Assembly (NCBI RefSeq): GCF_900099835.1
Contig: NZ_FNKP01000003.1
Location: forward strand, 744,001-808,000
DNA: 64,000 nt
DNA from: Paraburkholderia fungorum
GTDB taxonomy: Bacteria; Pseudomonadota; Gammaproteobacteria; Burkholderiales; Burkholderiaceae
Direction of reading: 5' to 3'
The notes under the pieces were generated by a model. The model was not told the origin of the DNA and ran no database searches. It worked only from the letters and a program-made list of their open reading frames with translations. Positions 14,175 to 22,336 of the stretch are shown here, one piece after another. Both the position numbers and the translations under genes were made by a program. Each line of letters begins with the position of its first letter. The first letter of the stretch is position 1.

Positions 14175-16688
14175 ATGTCCGCACGCCGTCTTCGTAAAAC
14201 CGCAGTGACTTCCCGCCGAACCGTTTCCCGCAGTCGTGCCGCTTCACTTTCCCGCCAAGCGATGGTGATCGCGTTGCGCGGCGTCCCCGCCGCGCTCGCG
14301 TTGTCGAGCATCGCGGTGGCCCCCGCCAGCCGCGCGGCCGATGCCACGTCCGTCGCCCCTGCGGTCTCCGCTAAATCCGCGCAACAGGCGTTCACCGTGT
14401 CGGCGGGACCGCTCGGTGCGGCGTTGGCCGACTTCGGCAGTCAGGCCGGCGTGACCGTGCAACTGGACTCGCGTCTGGTCGACGGCTTGAGCACGAAGGG
14501 CATCAGCGGCAATTTCACGGTCAGCGGCGGCCTCGCGGCGCTGCTCGCGGGCACGAAGCTTGAGGCAGCGGAAAACAGCCCCGGTGTGTTCACGGTCAAG
14601 TCGCGTCCCGCCAATACGAGCGACGCAACCGACGGCGAAACGCTTCCTGCCGTCAAGGTCTCCGGGCAGAGCGTGCAGGACAGCTCCTATGGACCGACCG
14701 TCGGCTATGTTGCATCGACGACCAACTCCGCGACCAAAACCGGCACGTCGCTGCTGGAAGCGCCGCAATCGGTCTCCGTCATCACGCGCGATCAGATGAC
14801 CCAGCAGAACGCGCAGACGTTGAACGCGGCCGTGCGCTACACATCCGGCGTCACCGCGGAAACTCGCGGCGGCGTCGCGACGCGTTACGACATGCTGACC
14901 GTACGCGGCTTCGACGCGGACACTTACTGGAACGGACTCAAGCTGCTCGGCAACGGCATGTATTCGGTGCCGCAACTCGATCCGTTCATGATGGACCGCA
15001 TCGAAGTGCTGAAGGGTCCGGTGTCGGTGCTGTACGGCCAGGCATCGGCGGGCGGTGTGCTGGATCAGGAAAGCAAGCTGCCGACGCGCACGCCGCTTCA
15101 TGAAGTGGGCGTCGAGTTCGGCAACTACGCGCACAAGCAGGCGACCTTCGATTTCTCCGGCCCGCTCGACGCGGACGGCCACTACCTGTACCGCCTCACC
15201 GCCATCGCGCGCGACGAGGAAGGCCAGGTGAACACCACACGCAACGAACGCATCGCGATTGCACCGTCGTTCACATGGCGTCCCGACGACAAGACCACGC
15301 TGACGCTGCTGGCGCTTTATCAACGCGATCCGCGCAGCACGTCGTATGGCAGCGTGCCGCCGCAAGGCTCGGTTCTGTCGAGCCCTTACGGCCAATTGCC
15401 GTCCGACTTCTACGACGGCGACGCGGGCTTCGAGCGATTCAGCCGCACGCAGGCATCGGTCGGCTATAAGTTCGAGCACAAGTTCGATCCGAACTGGACG
15501 GTGCGCGCGAACGGCCGCTACTACCATTTGAGCCAGGACTACGCGAGCGTGTACGGCAGTGGTCTGGAAGCGGACAACCGCACCCTCGACCGCTATTCGA
15601 TTGCATCGACGGATCAGATGAACACCGTCGCGCTCGATAACCAGCTCGAAGGCAAGTTCTCGACCGGTCCGATTCATCACACGGTGCTGACCGGCTTCGA
15701 CTATCAGCACGTGGGCAGCTCCTATCTGATCGGCTACGGCTCCGCGCCTTCGCTCGACATTCTCGCGCCCGACTACTATCAATCGGTCGCCGATCCCGAC
15801 CGCACGCTGTACCAGGTCCGCAACAATCAGTTCGGCGTCTATGCGCAGGATCAGATGCGCTGGGATCATGTCGTGTTCACGATCAGCGGACGCCAGGACT
15901 GGTCGAATTCGTCGACCCGTGATGTCACCGACAACACCAACACCACGCAATCCGCTCGCGCGTTCACGAAGCGTGCCGGTCTGACCTACGTGTTCGACAA
16001 CGGCATTGCGCCATATGTGAGCTACACCGAATCGTTCGCGCCTCAATCCGGCTTCGACGTGAACGGCAAGCCGTTCGACCCCGAGCGCGCGCGTCAGTAT
16101 GAGATCGGCGTCAAGTATCAGCCCAACGACTGGGACGCGATGTTCACGGTCGCGCTATTCGATCTGACCCGCAAGAACCTGCTGACCACCGACGCCAGCA
16201 ATCCGGCCTTCCAGAGCGAAGCCGGTGAAGCGCGTTCGCGCGGTGTCGAAGTCGAAGGCAAGATGAGCCTGACGGATTCGCTGAATGTGACCGCGAGCTA
16301 TACGTTCCTCGATACGAAGTACACGAAGGACAACAGCGGTCTGCAAGGGCAATTCCTGCCTTCGGTGCCTCAGCATCAGGCTTCGGCGTGGGCGTATTAC
16401 ACGCTGCATCGCGGTCCGCTGGCCGGACTTTCCGGTGGCGCGGGCGTGCGTTTTACAGGCACCACTTACGCTTATGAGGACGCGTATAAGGTCAGCAGCT
16501 TTCTGCTCGTCGACGCGACGCTGCGTTATGACCTCGGGCGTCTTTCGTCGCGTATGAAGGGTTCGGAGTTGTACGTCAACGCGCAGAATCTGCTGAACAA
16601 GCGTTATGTGGCGTCGTGCAACTTCACGACTGCATGTTTCTTCGGGTATGGGCGCCAGGTGTTCGCCGGCGCGAACTATCGCTGGTAA
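14175..16688 (+). CDS. TonB-dependent siderophore receptor with signalling domain
   Basis: 837 residues starting at ATG 14175 behind CAGGAA. After a long signal sequence, residues 60-130 form the STN signalling domain (TVSAGPLGAALADFGSQAGVTV). A TonB-box-like LPAVKVSG follows, then the plug (SVSVITRDQMTQQNAQTLNAA; LDPFMMDRIEVLKGPVSVLYG) and a 22-strand barrel ending in an aromatic residue (GANYRW). Barrel signatures such as FDPERARQYEIGVKY and LNKRYVASCNFTTACFFGYG match the FhuA/FhuE/FoxA hydroxamate receptor branch. The likely cargo is a ferric hydroxamate siderophore, but the exact ligand cannot be read from sequence. The STN domain pairs with the FecR and sigma factor immediately upstream. 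No siderophore biosynthesis genes are near, so it may take up foreign siderophores. Confidence 0.92.
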   Translation: MSARRLRKTAVTSRRTVSRSRAASLSRQAMVIALRGVPAALALSSIAVAPASRAADATSVAPAVSAKSAQQAFTVSAGPLGAALADFGSQAGVTVQLDSRLVDGLSTKGISGNFTVSGGLAALLAGTKLEAAENSPGVFTVKSRPANTSDATDGETLPAVKVSGQSVQDSSYGPTVGYVASTTNSATKTGTSLLEAPQSVSVITRDQMTQQNAQTLNAAVRYTSGVTAETRGGVATRYDMLTVRGFDADTYWNGLKLLGNGMYSVPQLDPFMMDRIEVLKGPVSVLYGQASAGGVLDQESKLPTRTPLHEVGVEFGNYAHKQATFDFSGPLDADGHYLYRLTAIARDEEGQVNTTRNERIAIAPSFTWRPDDKTTLTLLALYQRDPRSTSYGSVPPQGSVLSSPYGQLPSDFYDGDAGFERFSRTQASVGYKFEHKFDPNWTVRANGRYYHLSQDYASVYGSGLEADNRTLDRYSIASTDQMNTVALDNQLEGKFSTGPIHHTVLTGFDYQHVGSSYLIGYGSAPSLDILAPDYYQSVADPDRTLYQVRNNQFGVYAQDQMRWDHVVFTISGRQDWSNSSTRDVTDNTNTTQSARAFTKRAGLTYVFDNGIAPYVSYTESFAPQSGFDVNGKPFDPERARQYEIGVKYQPNDWDAMFTVALFDLTRKNLLTTDASNPAFQSEAGEARSRGVEVEGKMSLTDSLNVTASYTFLDTKYTKDNSGLQGQFLPSVPQHQASAWAYYTLHRGPLAGLSGGAGVRFTGTTYAYEDAYKVSSFLLVDATLRYDLGRLSSRMKGSELYVNAQNLLNKRYVASCNFTTACFFGYGRQVFAGANYRW

Positions 16689-16784
16689 CGAGCGCGCTTG
16701 AGCTTTACGACTGCGTGACGCAGGCCGCGAGTGTGTGCGTGGTCGTCGTCATGCAGGCGGTGAAGAATGGCGGAGCGAACCGTT

Positions 16785-16979
16785 TCACATCCGCCGCAAG
16801 CGTTTGCGCCATTCAATGTAGCCGCTAACGCCGCCGTAAAGTATCAACGTGCCGAGCAATGCCGCTTTTACGTCGGGTAGTGTAATGACGTGGTGCCATG
16901 CAAAAATGACGGCAAGATAAATGATCGTAGCGGGAACGCCGAACTTCAGAATGCCGTGAATGAAGATGAAACGCAGCAT
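16785..16979 (-). CDS. small membrane protein
   Basis: 64 residues from ATG 16979 (MLRFIFIHGILKFGVPATII). Two membrane segments are visible (about residues 10-28 and 38-55), with a basic C-terminal tail (EWRKRLRRM). The longer upstream in-frame extension is basic and Pro/Ser-rich and is unlikely to be translated. It lies 82 bases after the chromate transporter pair on the same strand and could be part of that transcription unit. I do not recognise a family with confidence. Confidence 0.6.
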   Translation of the reverse strand: MLRFIFIHGILKFGVPATIIYLAVIFAWHHVITLPDVKAALLGTLILYGGVSGYIEWRKRLRRM

Positions 16980-17060
16980 AGATTTTTTTCTAACGTTGAT
17001 TGGATGTGGTCGGGGTGATCTTAGCGGTGAGCGTGGCCGATCGGTCACGTACTCAATGCC

Positions 17061-17597
17061 CTAAAGCAAACCCGCAAAATGCGCGCCGACAAACACGGCC
17101 GCGCCACCTGCAATCAGAAGCAGTGGATTGATGCGGGTCGTCATCACGAGCACGGTTGCAATTGCCGCTGTGACCCACGCAATCCAGCCGCCGTCGAGTT
17201 CTTTTACCAGTACGTACACGGCTGCGAGAATAAGCCCCGCAGCGACAGGCCGCAGCCCCGCCTGCAAAGCATTCAGCCAGCGCGCGCCTTCATGGCGGTT
17301 CCACACATGCGCGACGCCGTACATCAGGAACGCGGTCGGTCCGAACAATGCCAGAGTCGCCACCACGGCTCCGCCAAAACCACCGACCTGCCAGCCGATC
17401 AAGGTCGCCAGCAACGACCCGGGACCTGGAGCGAGACGTGCAATTGCGAAGTCGCTGAGGAATTGGGCGTGCGTCATCCAGTGATGAACATCGACGACTT
17501 GCCGTTGCACCTCGGGAATAATCCCCTGGCCGCCGCCGACCGTCACGATCGACAGAGGCGCGAATAGCGAAAGGAGTGCGATAAGGGATCGGGACAC
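17061..17597 (-). CDS. chromate transporter, C-terminal-type half subunit
   Basis: 178 residues. It shows the CHR-domain motifs SIVTVGGGQGIIPEVQRQVVD and FAIARLAPGPGSLLATLIGW with five to six membrane segments. It is a short-chain chromate transporter: in this subfamily two half-length proteins encoded side by side form the functional chromate/sulfate carrier, replacing one long ChrA. Its partner is the gene just upstream at 17637-18266, 39 bases away. The role is export of chromate or a related oxyanion across the inner membrane; the true substrate in this organism is not known. Confidence 0.85.
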   Translation of the reverse strand: MSRSLIALLSLFAPLSIVTVGGGQGIIPEVQRQVVDVHHWMTHAQFLSDFAIARLAPGPGSLLATLIGWQVGGFGGAVVATLALFGPTAFLMYGVAHVWNRHEGARWLNALQAGLRPVAAGLILAAVYVLVKELDGGWIAWVTAAIATVLVMTTRINPLLLIAGGAAVFVGAHFAGLL

Positions 17598-17636
17598 TTC
17601 GTCTGACTCTCCTGAACTTGATCGACGGACTTAACG

Positions 17637-18266
17637 TCACTGCGATGAACGGGCTGAACGCGCGTATTCGTAGCCGACGCTCAACACCCCGGCTATCAGC
17701 ACGGTCCACACGAGCGACACCCTGAATAACGCGACGGCTGTGAAGGTCGAGATCAACACGAGATACGGGAAAAAGCGTCGCGGCAATCTGCGCGCGGCAG
17801 TTATCGCCATCGATAGCGACAGCCCGATTGCACCGGCGGCGGCGCCGGCTAAAGCGATATGCGTGAGCGGGAAATAGGCGATTGCCGAGAAGAACACGCC
17901 GAGCAATACGATAAAGATCGCCGGCGGAAAGATAATGCCGCAAAAGCCCGCAAGCGCGCCGCGCCAGCCGAGCAGACGATAGCCAATCCAGATTGCCAGG
18001 TTCTTGATATTGACGCCCGGCAGCGCTTGCGACAAGGCGAGTCCGTTAAGGAATTCTTCTTCTGAGAGCCAATGCCGGTCGTGCACGAACTCACGCATGA
18101 ACCAGCCGCTCAAGCCGCCGCCGAAACTCGTGAGGCCGATGCGCGCGAAGATCAGGAATAGCCCTGTTGCGGTGACTTTTCCTGCAAGGCTTCCGCTGTC
18201 CCCTTGTGGGTTATCGCGGGCCGATGGAGAGTTTTCGAACTCTCGCTCGCCGGTATCTTTTGCCAA
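17637..18266 (-). CDS. chromate transporter, N-terminal-type half subunit
   Basis: 209 residues. After a hydrophilic N-terminus of about 30 residues, the CHR pattern appears: FARIGLTSFGGGLSGWFMREFV and FLNGLALSQALPGVNIKNLAIWIGY, then several membrane segments. It forms a pair with the downstream half-length subunit and differs from it enough to be a true heterodimer rather than a recent duplication. The order (this subunit first) is the usual one for paired short-chain chromate transporters. 139 bases separate it from the M24 peptidase gene upstream on the same strand, so a separate promoter is possible. Confidence 0.85.
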   Translation of the reverse strand: MAKDTGEREFENSPSARDNPQGDSGSLAGKVTATGLFLIFARIGLTSFGGGLSGWFMREFVHDRHWLSEEEFLNGLALSQALPGVNIKNLAIWIGYRLLGWRGALAGFCGIIFPPAIFIVLLGVFFSAIAYFPLTHIALAGAAAGAIGLSLSMAITAARRLPRRFFPYLVLISTFTAVALFRVSLVWTVLIAGVLSVGYEYARSARSSQ

Positions 18267-18405
18267 TGCGCCTCCTCACGAACTCGATGACTTGGCCAGA
18301 GGTCACGGGTGTCTTTCAGAGAGCCTTCAGCACCGCGGACCGCGACAAGCACAGAATGATATCTGCAACCTGTCAGCGAGTCTCCTGCTTCGCGCAGCGG
18401 CGACG

Positions 18406-19080
18406 TTACACCAGCAGATCTTCGTAGAATGCGCCGAAAGGCCGTGTCGGATGTGCCAGTTGAATCTCGAGAATCCACACGCCCGGATTCAGCGACGCGT
18501 CGAAATCGCCGAGATTGCCGGCTTTATAAATTGCATGCGGAAAATCGCTGACGCGATGACCTTTAATGTCGAGATTCAATCGCCAGCCAAGTGCGGTAGC
18601 ACGTTGCTCCGCGTACTCGTATAACGCCTTGCCGCCCGCGCCCGTTGTGCGCCAGTGCTGCTCGACTTCGTCGAACACGGTTTTGGCGGCGTCTGCGCAG
18701 GCTTGCATTTCTTCATCGCCGCCGACCACGAACGTCGCGCCCGCATCTCCCTCGTGCCCGTCCCACACTACCCCGAGATCGACAAAGAAAATGTCGCGCT
18801 CCTGCAAACGCGGGTCGCCTTGCGAGCGTTGCTTGAATGTCTTCAACGTATTTTCGCCGAACCGGATCAGCACCGGATGCCAGATGCGGTCCATGCCCAT
18901 CTCTTTCATCACGGTCATGCACTGCGCGTTTGCTTCAGATTCAAGCATGCCCGGTTGAATAATCGATGCCATACGCTCGACGACTTCCCACGTCCTGTCG
19001 CGAGCGACAAGCATCGACTCCAATGAGAATTTGCTGCCTACTGCCTGCTTCATATCGACTTCCATCTGCCACTCCTGCAT
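18406..19080 (-). CDS. M24-family metallopeptidase-like protein
   Basis: 224 residues from ATG 19080 (MQEWQMEVDMKQAVG) with AAGGA about 8 bases upstream; a longer frame exists but lacks a good start. The pita-bread fold of the M24 family (methionine and Xaa-Pro aminopeptidases, creatinase) is suggested by MASIIQPGMLESEAN, the metal-ligand region FFVDLGVVWDGHEGDAGATFVVG with Asp residues spaced as ligands, HRVSDFPHAIY, and a glutamate in WILEIQLAHP. It is shorter than creatinase-type enzymes because the N-terminal domain is missing. It lies 67 bases downstream of the ferredoxin reductase on the same strand and probably belongs to the Rieske oxygenase operon, where it may hydrolyse an amide or peptide-like intermediate. 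That role is inference. Confidence 0.75.
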   Translation of the reverse strand: MQEWQMEVDMKQAVGSKFSLESMLVARDRTWEVVERMASIIQPGMLESEANAQCMTVMKEMGMDRIWHPVLIRFGENTLKTFKQRSQGDPRLQERDIFFVDLGVVWDGHEGDAGATFVVGGDEEMQACADAAKTVFDEVEQHWRTTGAGGKALYEYAEQRATALGWRLNLDIKGHRVSDFPHAIYKAGNLGDFDASLNPGVWILEIQLAHPTRPFGAFYEDLLV

Positions 19081-19104
19081 CGCTATATCCTTATGAATAT
19101 AGCG
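19081..19104 (-). promoter_or_regulatory. inverted repeat covering the M24 ribosome-binding site
   Basis: CGCTATAT (19081-19088) and ATATAGCG (19097-19104) are perfect 8-base arms around an 8-base spacer. The spacer contains the Shine-Dalgarno AAGGA (minus strand) of the M24 gene, and the repeat abuts its start codon. It may be an operator or an RNA hairpin that presents the ribosome-binding site in a loop. Confidence 0.45.
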
Positions 19105-19147
19105 ATGGAAGCCGCAGACGTCTAGCGAAGATGGTCCAGCGTAAGGA

Positions 19148-20107
19148 TCAGAGCGCGAGAACGATTCGTGAAGTCGTCGATCTGGAGCAGCAGATTGCAA
19201 TCTGCGTGTGCGCGTCCCGTTCATCGCCGGACAACACCTCGTCGCGATGATCGGCGCGGCCTGAGACGATTCCCGTCAGGCACGCGCCGCAAATACCCTG
19301 CTCGCACGACAACGAAACCGCGACATCTCCCGCTTGCAACACACTCGCAATCGTTTCGCCGGGCGGCACGACGAACACCTGTCCAGTCGATTCGATTTCC
19401 ACTTCAAACGCAGCGTCGCCGTGTTGCGCAACAACGGGCTGCGCGTCGAACGCTTCGCTCTTTATCTGCGACGGCGACCAGCCACGTTCCAACGCACCGC
19501 CGCGCAAACACTCCATGAAGCCCGACGGTCCGCACAAATAGATCATCGAGTCGGCAAGCGGCGCGTCGAGTTCGGCCGGCATCGCGTGACGCAAGCTGTC
19601 GCCGCTCTCGCTAAAATGCAGCGTCACCGTGCCCGTTTCGAATCCTGCGCGCAGTTCCTTCAGATAAGGCGTGTCGCTCTCGCTACCGCCGTAGTAGTGC
19701 AGCGCGAACGGAATCCGCTGCGCCGACAAATTCTGCGCCATCGCCAGCAGCGGCGTAATGCCGATCCCGCCCGCAACCAGCACATAACGCGCGGCGCGTT
19801 CGAGCGCGAAGCAGTTACGCGGTCCGGAGATATCGAGCACGTCGCCGGGCGACAGCACATCGTGCAGATAAGCCGACGCCCCACGCGACTGCGCATCGCG
19901 CCGCACGCAGATCTCATAGCCGTCGCGATACCACGGCGCGTTGACCAGCGAGTATTGGCGAACCATGCCGCCCGGCAACTTCACGTCGATGTGCGCGCCC
20001 GCATCGAACGCGGGCAGCGGCGAGCCGTCGGCGGGAACGAGACAGATACGCCGGTTCCCTGTGCCTTGCGCGTCGATCGACGCCACCGTCACGCGTAACG
20101 AGTTCAT
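19148..20107 (-). CDS. VanB-type oxygenase reductase (FMN, plant-type 2Fe-2S)
   Basis: 319 residues from ATG 20107. Residues 1-100 are the flavin domain (RQYSLVNAP at 50-58 binds FMN), residues 105-230 the NAD(P)H domain (VLVAGGIGITPLLAM, YLCGPSGFM), and the C-terminal domain holds a plant-type ferredoxin cluster with CEQGICGAC (Cys268, Cys273, Cys276) and a final Cys near 306. This is the phthalate dioxygenase reductase/VanB layout. It passes electrons from NADH to the Rieske oxygenase encoded 37 bases upstream. Some longer in-frame extension upstream overlaps the oxygenase gene and is not used. Confidence 0.9.
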   Translation of the reverse strand: MNSLRVTVASIDAQGTGNRRICLVPADGSPLPAFDAGAHIDVKLPGGMVRQYSLVNAPWYRDGYEICVRRDAQSRGASAYLHDVLSPGDVLDISGPRNCFALERAARYVLVAGGIGITPLLAMAQNLSAQRIPFALHYYGGSESDTPYLKELRAGFETGTVTLHFSESGDSLRHAMPAELDAPLADSMIYLCGPSGFMECLRGGALERGWSPSQIKSEAFDAQPVVAQHGDAAFEVEIESTGQVFVVPPGETIASVLQAGDVAVSLSCEQGICGACLTGIVSGRADHRDEVLSGDERDAHTQIAICCSRSTTSRIVLAL

Positions 20108-20144
20108 GATTGCTCCGTAGTCAAATGCGCGTTGGCGTGAACGC

Positions 20145-21197
20145 TCACGCGGCAAAAATCGGGCTGAGCCCAAGCTTGCGGAGCCCCTTGCGATACGCAA
20201 TCGAGCTTCGATCTGCAGGGATGTGCGCTTCGAGCGACGGGTCGAGCGGCAGGCATTCCGGCTTCTGCGTTTCGACCACGATGCGGTCCTCCTCGAACAC
20301 ACGCAGATTGAATTCATGCACGGCTTCGACAGGCTGGTCCTTGTCGAAATTACGCGCAATCGGCGCAAACAGGCGCGTTTTGCGTGCGGACACCGGCGAC
20401 GCCGCGTTCATGATCACGAGCCGGCCATCGTTCGGAAAATGAATCGTCAACGTTGCCGTGAACGGCAGATGCACCTCGAAATGACGCAGCCATTCAAAGC
20501 CTTCCTGACCGCGTTGAATCGCGCCGATCGGATAGTTGCCGACATTGCTGCGATAGTCCGCGAAGAAGCCCACCGGTGTTTCGACCGGCGTATAGGCGGG
20601 CACCTCGGTGTTGTCGGGATCGCCGAAAGTGTCGGTATGTACCCAGCCAAAATGCGCGACATCGAGAAAGCCTTCCATCTGACGACCCGCAAATCCGCCG
20701 ATATCGACGGTCGGGCAAACGATCTGCTGGAAATTCGCGTCGTCCCAGAACGGCATCGCGGGAATCACCGGCTCCACGGCCTCAGCGCCAATCGGTTCGC
20801 CGATGCAGGTCCACACCAGGCCATAGCGTTCGACGGCCGGATACGTGCGCAAATGCAGCTTGGCCGGAATCGGGATAGTCGGGCTGGCGGGAATACGGTT
20901 GCAACGACCACCCTCACCGAAACGCAAACCGTGATAGCGGCATACCACGCCTTCTCCATCATGTTTGCCAATGCTCAACGGCACGCCGCGATGCGGGCAC
21001 ACATCACGCGCGACCACCAGTTTGCCGTCCACGCGATACACCACGAGCGGTTCGTCGAGCAGCATCGCGGCGACGGGCGCGTCGCGCACGCTGTCGCTCA
21101 AGGCTATCGGATACCAGTGCATCGCGAGACGCTGCCAGTCTTCAGCATCGAACGTGCAATTGGGCGGGGGCGAGACGATGGCCTTGGTCGGTGTCAT
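20145..21197 (-). CDS. Rieske non-haem iron oxygenase (VanA-like)
   Basis: 350 residues from ATG 21197, preceded by AAAGGACGCCCCC on the minus strand. The Rieske 2Fe-2S motif is Cys67-x-His69 and Cys86-x2-His89 (CPHRG, CRYHG). The mononuclear iron ligands appear in GFLDVAHFGWVHTDT (Asp179, His182, His187). Size and motif spacing match the VanA/phthalate oxygenase single-component alpha subunits that demethylate or hydroxylate aromatic or heteroaromatic acids. Electrons come from the adjacent reductase. A LysR regulator is divergently transcribed 143 bases away, the usual arrangement for an inducible catabolic operon. The substrate is unknown; nothing adjacent encodes a ring-cleavage enzyme. 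Confidence 0.9.
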   Translation of the reverse strand: MTPTKAIVSPPPNCTFDAEDWQRLAMHWYPIALSDSVRDAPVAAMLLDEPLVVYRVDGKLVVARDVCPHRGVPLSIGKHDGEGVVCRYHGLRFGEGGRCNRIPASPTIPIPAKLHLRTYPAVERYGLVWTCIGEPIGAEAVEPVIPAMPFWDDANFQQIVCPTVDIGGFAGRQMEGFLDVAHFGWVHTDTFGDPDNTEVPAYTPVETPVGFFADYRSNVGNYPIGAIQRGQEGFEWLRHFEVHLPFTATLTIHFPNDGRLVIMNAASPVSARKTRLFAPIARNFDKDQPVEAVHEFNLRVFEEDRIVVETQKPECLPLDPSLEAHIPADRSSIAYRKGLRKLGLSPIFAA

Positions 21198-21340
21198 GGG
21201 GGCGTCCTTTTTGTGTGGGCGAGGCCCGCATTCCGCAGCAATGCGGTTTGCGAAATTTGATGACTTGATTTTTACGGACGCCGCCGTTCCAATAAACAAG
21301 CAAATTGTCGTCACCCCGTTGCAAAAAACTCAACACCCTC

Positions 21341-22249
21341 ATGATTACGTTCTCACGCTTCACGAATTACTTCAGCGCTATCGTCGAACACGGCAGCATT
21401 CGCAAGGCAGCGGAAGCGCTGCATGTGTCGGCTTCCGCGATCGACCGCCAGGTGCTTCAGGCGGAGAAGGAAATTGGCGCGCCGCTGTTCGAGCGCGTAC
21501 CCGGCGGCTTGCGTCTGACCGCCGCAGGCGAAGTGTTCGTCAATCTCGTGCGCGGCTGGCAGCGCGACTATCGCCGTGCGCTGACGCAGATCGACGAGCT
21601 ACAGGGATTGAAGCGCGGCCACATCGAAGTCGCGATCATCGACGCGCTAACGGAAGGCTTCGTCGCGGAAGTCATCGCGAAGCTCGCGGTGGATCATCCG
21701 GGTTTGACGGTCGGCGTGCAGGTGCTGGACAACGACGAGGTGGCGCGAAAAATAGTCGCCGGTGACGTGGATTTCGGCTTGCTGCTGGCGTCGGAATCGA
21801 CCAAAGATTTGCAGATCCGCGCGTCCGCGAATGCGCCGTTGGGCGTGGCGTTCCAACCTGGCCACTCGTTGCGTGATAACGCCGATGTGCGAGTGAGCCA
21901 TACGCTCGATCACAAGCCGATTCTTCCCGCGCCGCCGCTGGTGATCAGCGAACGCGTGACGTCGTTATTCGATCGGCACGATGTCGACGCGCAGCGCTTC
22001 ATGGCATGCAACAACACGCAGATGATGCGCTCGCTGGTGCGCCAGGGCGTGGGCGTCGCGGTGCTGTGCTGGCTCGATGTGGCGGTCGATGTCGCAGCCG
22101 GTCAGATGGAATTCCGGCCGCTCAAAGACACGCATCTGAAGCCGCTGCAACTGCATCTCTGCGTGGCCGCGCGGCGGCAGTTGTCGCACGGCGCGCGTGA
22201 GGTGATCCGTTATTTCGAAACGGGCATGGCAGGTATCGGGCTAACGTGA
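21341..22249 (+). CDS. LysR-type regulator
   Basis: 302 residues from ATG 21341. The N-terminal winged helix (FTNYFSAIVEHGSIRKAAEALHVSASAIDRQVLQAEKEIGAPLFERVPGGLRLTAAGE, read in parts) is characteristic. The C-terminal part is the periplasmic-binding-protein-like effector domain (VQVLDNDEVARKIVAGDVDFGLLL; MRSLVRQGVGVAVLCWL). It is divergent from the Rieske oxygenase operon, so it is likely to be its activator, responding to the substrate or an intermediate and binding the 143-base region between the two starts. A longer upstream extension of the frame lacks a ribosome-binding site. Confidence 0.88.
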   Translation: MITFSRFTNYFSAIVEHGSIRKAAEALHVSASAIDRQVLQAEKEIGAPLFERVPGGLRLTAAGEVFVNLVRGWQRDYRRALTQIDELQGLKRGHIEVAIIDALTEGFVAEVIAKLAVDHPGLTVGVQVLDNDEVARKIVAGDVDFGLLLASESTKDLQIRASANAPLGVAFQPGHSLRDNADVRVSHTLDHKPILPAPPLVISERVTSLFDRHDVDAQRFMACNNTQMMRSLVRQGVGVAVLCWLDVAVDVAAGQMEFRPLKDTHLKPLQLHLCVAARRQLSHGAREVIRYFETGMAGIGLT

Positions 22250-22336
22250 GATCGCCGGTCCGATTGCGATTCGGCGACACGCTCCGCTCAACTCGACGAG
22301 ATGGGTCATTGCATCGACGATGCCGCCATCGGCCGT

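Noticed and set aside
14244..16046. A 600-codon minus-strand frame inside the siderophore receptor gene
   Set aside because: Same codon-bias shadow; the plus strand has complete receptor motifs.
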